Assembly: GCA_023145125.1 (NCBI GenBank)
Contig: JAGLEK010000556.1
Span: 1 to 9,085 of the forward strand
Reading direction: 5' to 3'
Origin: Bacteroidales bacterium
GTDB lineage: Bacteria; Bacteroidota; Bacteroidia; Bacteroidales; B18-G4
DNA: 9,085 nt
The first letter of the stretch is position 1, and each line of letters opens with the position of its first letter. A program made the position numbers and the translations under genes. The notes under the pieces were generated by a model. The model had not been told where the DNA came from, searched no databases, and saw nothing but the letters and a program-made list of their open reading frames with translations. Below, piece after piece: positions 6,363 through 9,085 of the stretch.

Positions 6363-7490
6363 ATGAGAAAATTCCTTTCCATTGCAATAATCGTCCTTAT
6401 TGCAGTATCCTGCGAGCCTGCCGACGAAAAGGAAACGATCAAGGCCCAGATCAAGGAATATAAGGATGAAGTAAGCCAATTGAACATCAAGATCAAAGAA
6501 CTTGAGCAAGAGCTGTTATCATATGGAGAAACCGGTGAGCATTTCATATTGCCGGTAGGGGCCGATGTGATCCGGGAGCGCCCATTCAATCATTATTTTC
6601 AAGCCAGCGGCACCGTTGATGCTGTTGACAAGGCATACATCAGCCCGGAGATCAATGGGCAGGTCAAAGAGATCTTTGTGGAGGAAGGGGATTATGTTAA
6701 AAAAGGGCAACTCCTTGCCAGGCTAAATACAAGCATCACAGAAAATACTATCCAGGAATTAAAAACACAACTGAACCTGGCCAATACGCTTTACGAAAAA
6801 CAGAAACAACTTTGGGACAAGAACATCGGTTCCGAAGTGCAATATCTTCAGGCCAAAAATAACAAGGAAGCACTGGAAAACAAACTGCAGACCCTGGAAG
6901 CCCAGCTTGATATGGCATTTGTTAAATCCCCAATCGAAGGGATCATCGATGCGATCTTTATTGAAGAAGGTGAATTGGCCATGCCCGGCCTTCAGCTGAT
7001 GCAGGTGGTCAATCTTAATAAGCTCAAGATATATTCCAATGTCTCGGAGAAATACCTGCCCCTGATCAACAAGGGTGACATGGTGGAGTTGACATTCCCT
7101 ACTTTTCCGGCCATTACAATGGATGTAGCTGTTGAGCGCACCGGCAATGTGGTCAACCTGGGTAACCGGACATTTCCTGTTGAGCTCAGGATAGACAATA
7201 TAGACGGAAAGCTTAAACCAAACCTCCTTGCACTTATTACTTTTCACGATTTCAATGACAACAATGCGCTTATCGTCCCCTCTATTATCATCAAGGAAGA
7301 TATTAAGGGTGCATATGTCTACATCGTAAAGGAGGTAGAAGGGAAAAAAACCGCCAAAAAGATCTATATCACAAGCGGGATGTCGTACAATGACGAAACA
7401 ATGGTATTATCAGGACTGAATGCGGGCGATAAGGTCATAACGGAAGGATATTCACTGGTTACCGACGGCACAGAAGTAAAAATTATTTAA
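6363..7490 (+). CDS. RND efflux periplasmic adaptor (membrane fusion protein), lipoprotein
   Basis: A 375-residue HlyD/AcrA-type adaptor linking the inner-membrane pump to the TolC-like channel. The signal peptide ends in a lipobox, AVSC, with Cys17 as the lipidation site. Residues 21-54 form an extra coiled coil rich in Lys and Glu ahead of the first lipoyl half, an arrangement I recall from other Bacteroidota adaptors. Then come lipoyl half 1 (about 85-122, ISPEINGQVKEIFVEEGD), a helical hairpin (123-182), lipoyl half 2 (183-217, VKSPIEGIIDAIFIEEGE), the beta-barrel domain (218-295) and the membrane-proximal domain (300-375, with GLNAGDKVITEG). I chose the ATG at 6363 over the in-frame ATG at 6342 because MRKFLSIAIIV is a compact lipoprotein signal; the earlier start would add seven polar residues. 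Its stop codon abuts the pump gene's ATG, implying tight co-expression. Confidence 0.92.
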   Translation: MRKFLSIAIIVLIAVSCEPADEKETIKAQIKEYKDEVSQLNIKIKELEQELLSYGETGEHFILPVGADVIRERPFNHYFQASGTVDAVDKAYISPEINGQVKEIFVEEGDYVKKGQLLARLNTSITENTIQELKTQLNLANTLYEKQKQLWDKNIGSEVQYLQAKNNKEALENKLQTLEAQLDMAFVKSPIEGIIDAIFIEEGELAMPGLQLMQVVNLNKLKIYSNVSEKYLPLINKGDMVELTFPTFPAITMDVAVERTGNVVNLGNRTFPVELRIDNIDGKLKPNLLALITFHDFNDNNALIVPSIIIKEDIKGAYVYIVKEVEGKKTAKKIYITSGMSYNDETMVLSGLNAGDKVITEGYSLVTDGTEVKII

Positions 7491-9085
7491 ATGGAAGTCA
7501 AGGAGAAACAAGTTATCAGGGATTTCAAGCTCAGTTCATGGGCCCTGAGGAACAAGAATACGGTTTTCCTCATGATGATCATTTTGCTGGGGTTTGGCTT
7601 CTATTCTTACCGTACGCTACCCAAGGAATTGTTTCCTGACCTGGTCTGGCCTACGATCTTCGTTCAGACGATGTACCCGGGCAATCCTCCCCTGGACATA
7701 GAAAACCTCATCACCCGGCCGCTCGAAAAAGAAATTGAGTCAGCTAAAGGGGTAAAAGAGATCCGCTCCACCTCCACACAGGACATTTCAGCCATCTTTG
7801 TTGAGTTCAATACCAATGTTAAGATCGAGGATGCCCTTCAGGAAGTCAAGGATGCCGTTGACAAAGCCAAAGGCGAATTGCCGGATAACCTCCTGACTGA
7901 TCCCGTGGTGATAGACCTGGACCTGTCAGAATTCCCGATCATGAATATCAACCTTTCAGGCGATTTCAGCATTAATGAGCTCAAGGAGTACGCAGAAATG
8001 CTGGAAGACGAGATCGAAAGGGTGCCGGAAATATCAAAAGTCGAAATAACAGGGATCAACGAACGGGAAGTCCAGATCAATGTAGACATGCATAAACTGA
8101 GTGTTTTTGAACTCAGTTTCGACGATATTGAAAATGCCATCGCGTATGAAAATATATCCATGTCGGGAGGGGAGATCAAACTTGGAAGCAGCCGGAGGTC
8201 AATCAGGGTCATCGGTGAGTTTACCGACCCTTCTGAGATCAGCGATATTATCGTAAAGTGGGAAAATCACAACATTGTATATATGCGTGATATTGCAGAG
8301 GTCATTTATGGCTTTGAAGAACCCAGGAGCTATACACGCCTGGACCTGCAACCCGTGGTTTCCCTCCAGGTGATCAAGAAAAGTGGAGAAAACCTGCTTA
8401 TTGCCACCGACCAGGTATTTGAGATCATCAACGAGGCTGTTGAATCAAGAACCCTTCCACCCAACCTGAACATTGAATATACCAACGACCAGTCGGAGAT
8501 GGTAAGGGACCAGCTCAGCAACCTTGAGAACAGCATGATCATGGGGGTTATATTCGTGATCCTGGTGTTATTCTTTTTCCTGGGAACCAGGAATTCCCTG
8601 TTTGTCGGATTTGCCATTCCCATGTCCATGTTCCTGTCGTTCATGATCCTTGGACTCCAGGGCTCCGGGATCAATATGATCGTGCTCTTTGCCCTCATCC
8701 TGGCCCTGGGTATGCTTGTCGACAATGCCATTGTGGTAGTTGAGAATATCTACCGTTTTGTGAACCGGGGGTACAGTAAGGTTGAAGCAGCAAGGCAGGC
8801 AGTGGGAGAAGTTGCAGTTCCTATCATCACCTCCACGGCAACCACCCTGGCAGCATTTTTTCCCTTGCTCTTCTGGGACAGTATAATGGGGGAGTTCATG
8901 AAGTACCTTCCAATGACACTCATCATCGTTTTGACCTCTTCGCTTTTTGTAGCCCTGGTGATCATACCGGTGATCTCATCCTCTTTCATCAAAGCGGGAG
9001 ATCAGAATCCAAAACTGAACATCAGGCGATTTCTCATTATTGCAGGTATCCTTGCCCTGATGTCGGTACTGTTTTACCTCGGAGG
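7491..9085 (+). CDS. RND-family efflux pump permease (AcrB-like), 3' end beyond window
   Basis: The first 531 residues of an inner-membrane RND exporter; full-length relatives have about 1,050 or more, so roughly half is seen. The ATG follows the adaptor stop with no gap. TM1 is near 24-41 and is followed by the periplasmic porter domain with the typical YPGNPP...ITRPLEKEIESAKGVKEI segment (about 62-90). TM2 is about 349-368, TM3 375-393, TM4 398-420, TM5 440-462 and TM6 472-494, and a further hydrophobic helix begins near 513. TM4 carries GMLVDNAIVVVENIYR. Asp411 matches AcrB Asp407, but the partner Asp408 is replaced by Asn412. AcrB uses that Asp pair with a TM10 lysine for proton coupling. 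The protein would trimerise and use the proton gradient to drive drugs or other amphiphiles through the adaptor and channel. The sequence is HAE-like rather than metal-exporting, because the TM4 'VDAAIV' pattern of CusA-type pumps is absent. Substrate unknown. Confidence 0.93.
   Translation, partial: MEVKEKQVIRDFKLSSWALRNKNTVFLMMIILLGFGFYSYRTLPKELFPDLVWPTIFVQTMYPGNPPLDIENLITRPLEKEIESAKGVKEIRSTSTQDISAIFVEFNTNVKIEDALQEVKDAVDKAKGELPDNLLTDPVVIDLDLSEFPIMNINLSGDFSINELKEYAEMLEDEIERVPEISKVEITGINEREVQINVDMHKLSVFELSFDDIENAIAYENISMSGGEIKLGSSRRSIRVIGEFTDPSEISDIIVKWENHNIVYMRDIAEVIYGFEEPRSYTRLDLQPVVSLQVIKKSGENLLIATDQVFEIINEAVESRTLPPNLNIEYTNDQSEMVRDQLSNLENSMIMGVIFVILVLFFFLGTRNSLFVGFAIPMSMFLSFMILGLQGSGINMIVLFALILALGMLVDNAIVVVENIYRFVNRGYSKVEAARQAVGEVAVPIITSTATTLAAFFPLLFWDSIMGEFMKYLPMTLIIVLTSSLFVALVIIPVISSSFIKAGDQNPKLNIRRFLIIAGILALMSVLFYLG

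Noticed and set aside
6759..7247. 162-codon minus-strand frame across the adaptor gene
   Set aside because: The plus-strand adaptor has full domain support, and this frame has no recognisable motif.

Overview
The window looks like a chromosomal segment of a Bacteroidota bacterium, probably from the Bacteroidales/Marinilabiliales side of the phylum, though that finer placement is weak. The evidence is a classic type IX secretion (T9SS) C-terminal sorting domain, signal peptides ending in the '-AQ' or '-TQ' style, start codons mostly without Shine-Dalgarno sequences, and AT-rich intergenic DNA full of short degenerate tandem repeats. No rRNA, tRNA, CRISPR array, transposase or integrase gene was seen.

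Layout, left to right. Positions 1-229 hold no convincing gene. Positions 230-871 (minus) encode a small secreted protein of unknown function in AT-rich DNA, and its stop codon sits in a short attC-like inverted repeat. Positions 872-1253 are non-coding; the right part is a patchwork of four kinds of 8-10 bp degenerate tandem repeat. Positions 1254-2468 (minus) encode a glutamate/aspartate-type cation symporter of the DAACS family. Between it and the next, divergent gene lies a perfect 30-bp palindrome (2512-2541). Positions 2593-4158 (plus) encode a T9SS-exported Asp-box (BNR) beta-propeller.

From 4220 to the right edge runs a multidrug-efflux locus on the plus strand: a TetR-type regulator, a TolC-family outer-membrane channel, a lipoprotein periplasmic adaptor and an RND inner-membrane pump cut off by the window end. 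Together the last three would form a tripartite export machine across both membranes, with the TetR protein as its likely repressor. An 18-bp inverted repeat just before the tolC-like gene is a candidate operator. The gap before the adaptor holds a strong Shine-Dalgarno followed by an 11-codon reading frame inside a possible stem-loop.

Nothing here amounts to a clearly new biological system. The best leads are the non-coding structures (perfect palindrome, mixed micro-repeats, operator candidate, leader peptide candidate), the unusual Asp-Asn pair in the RND proton-relay helix, and the cassette-like setting of the orphan secreted protein.
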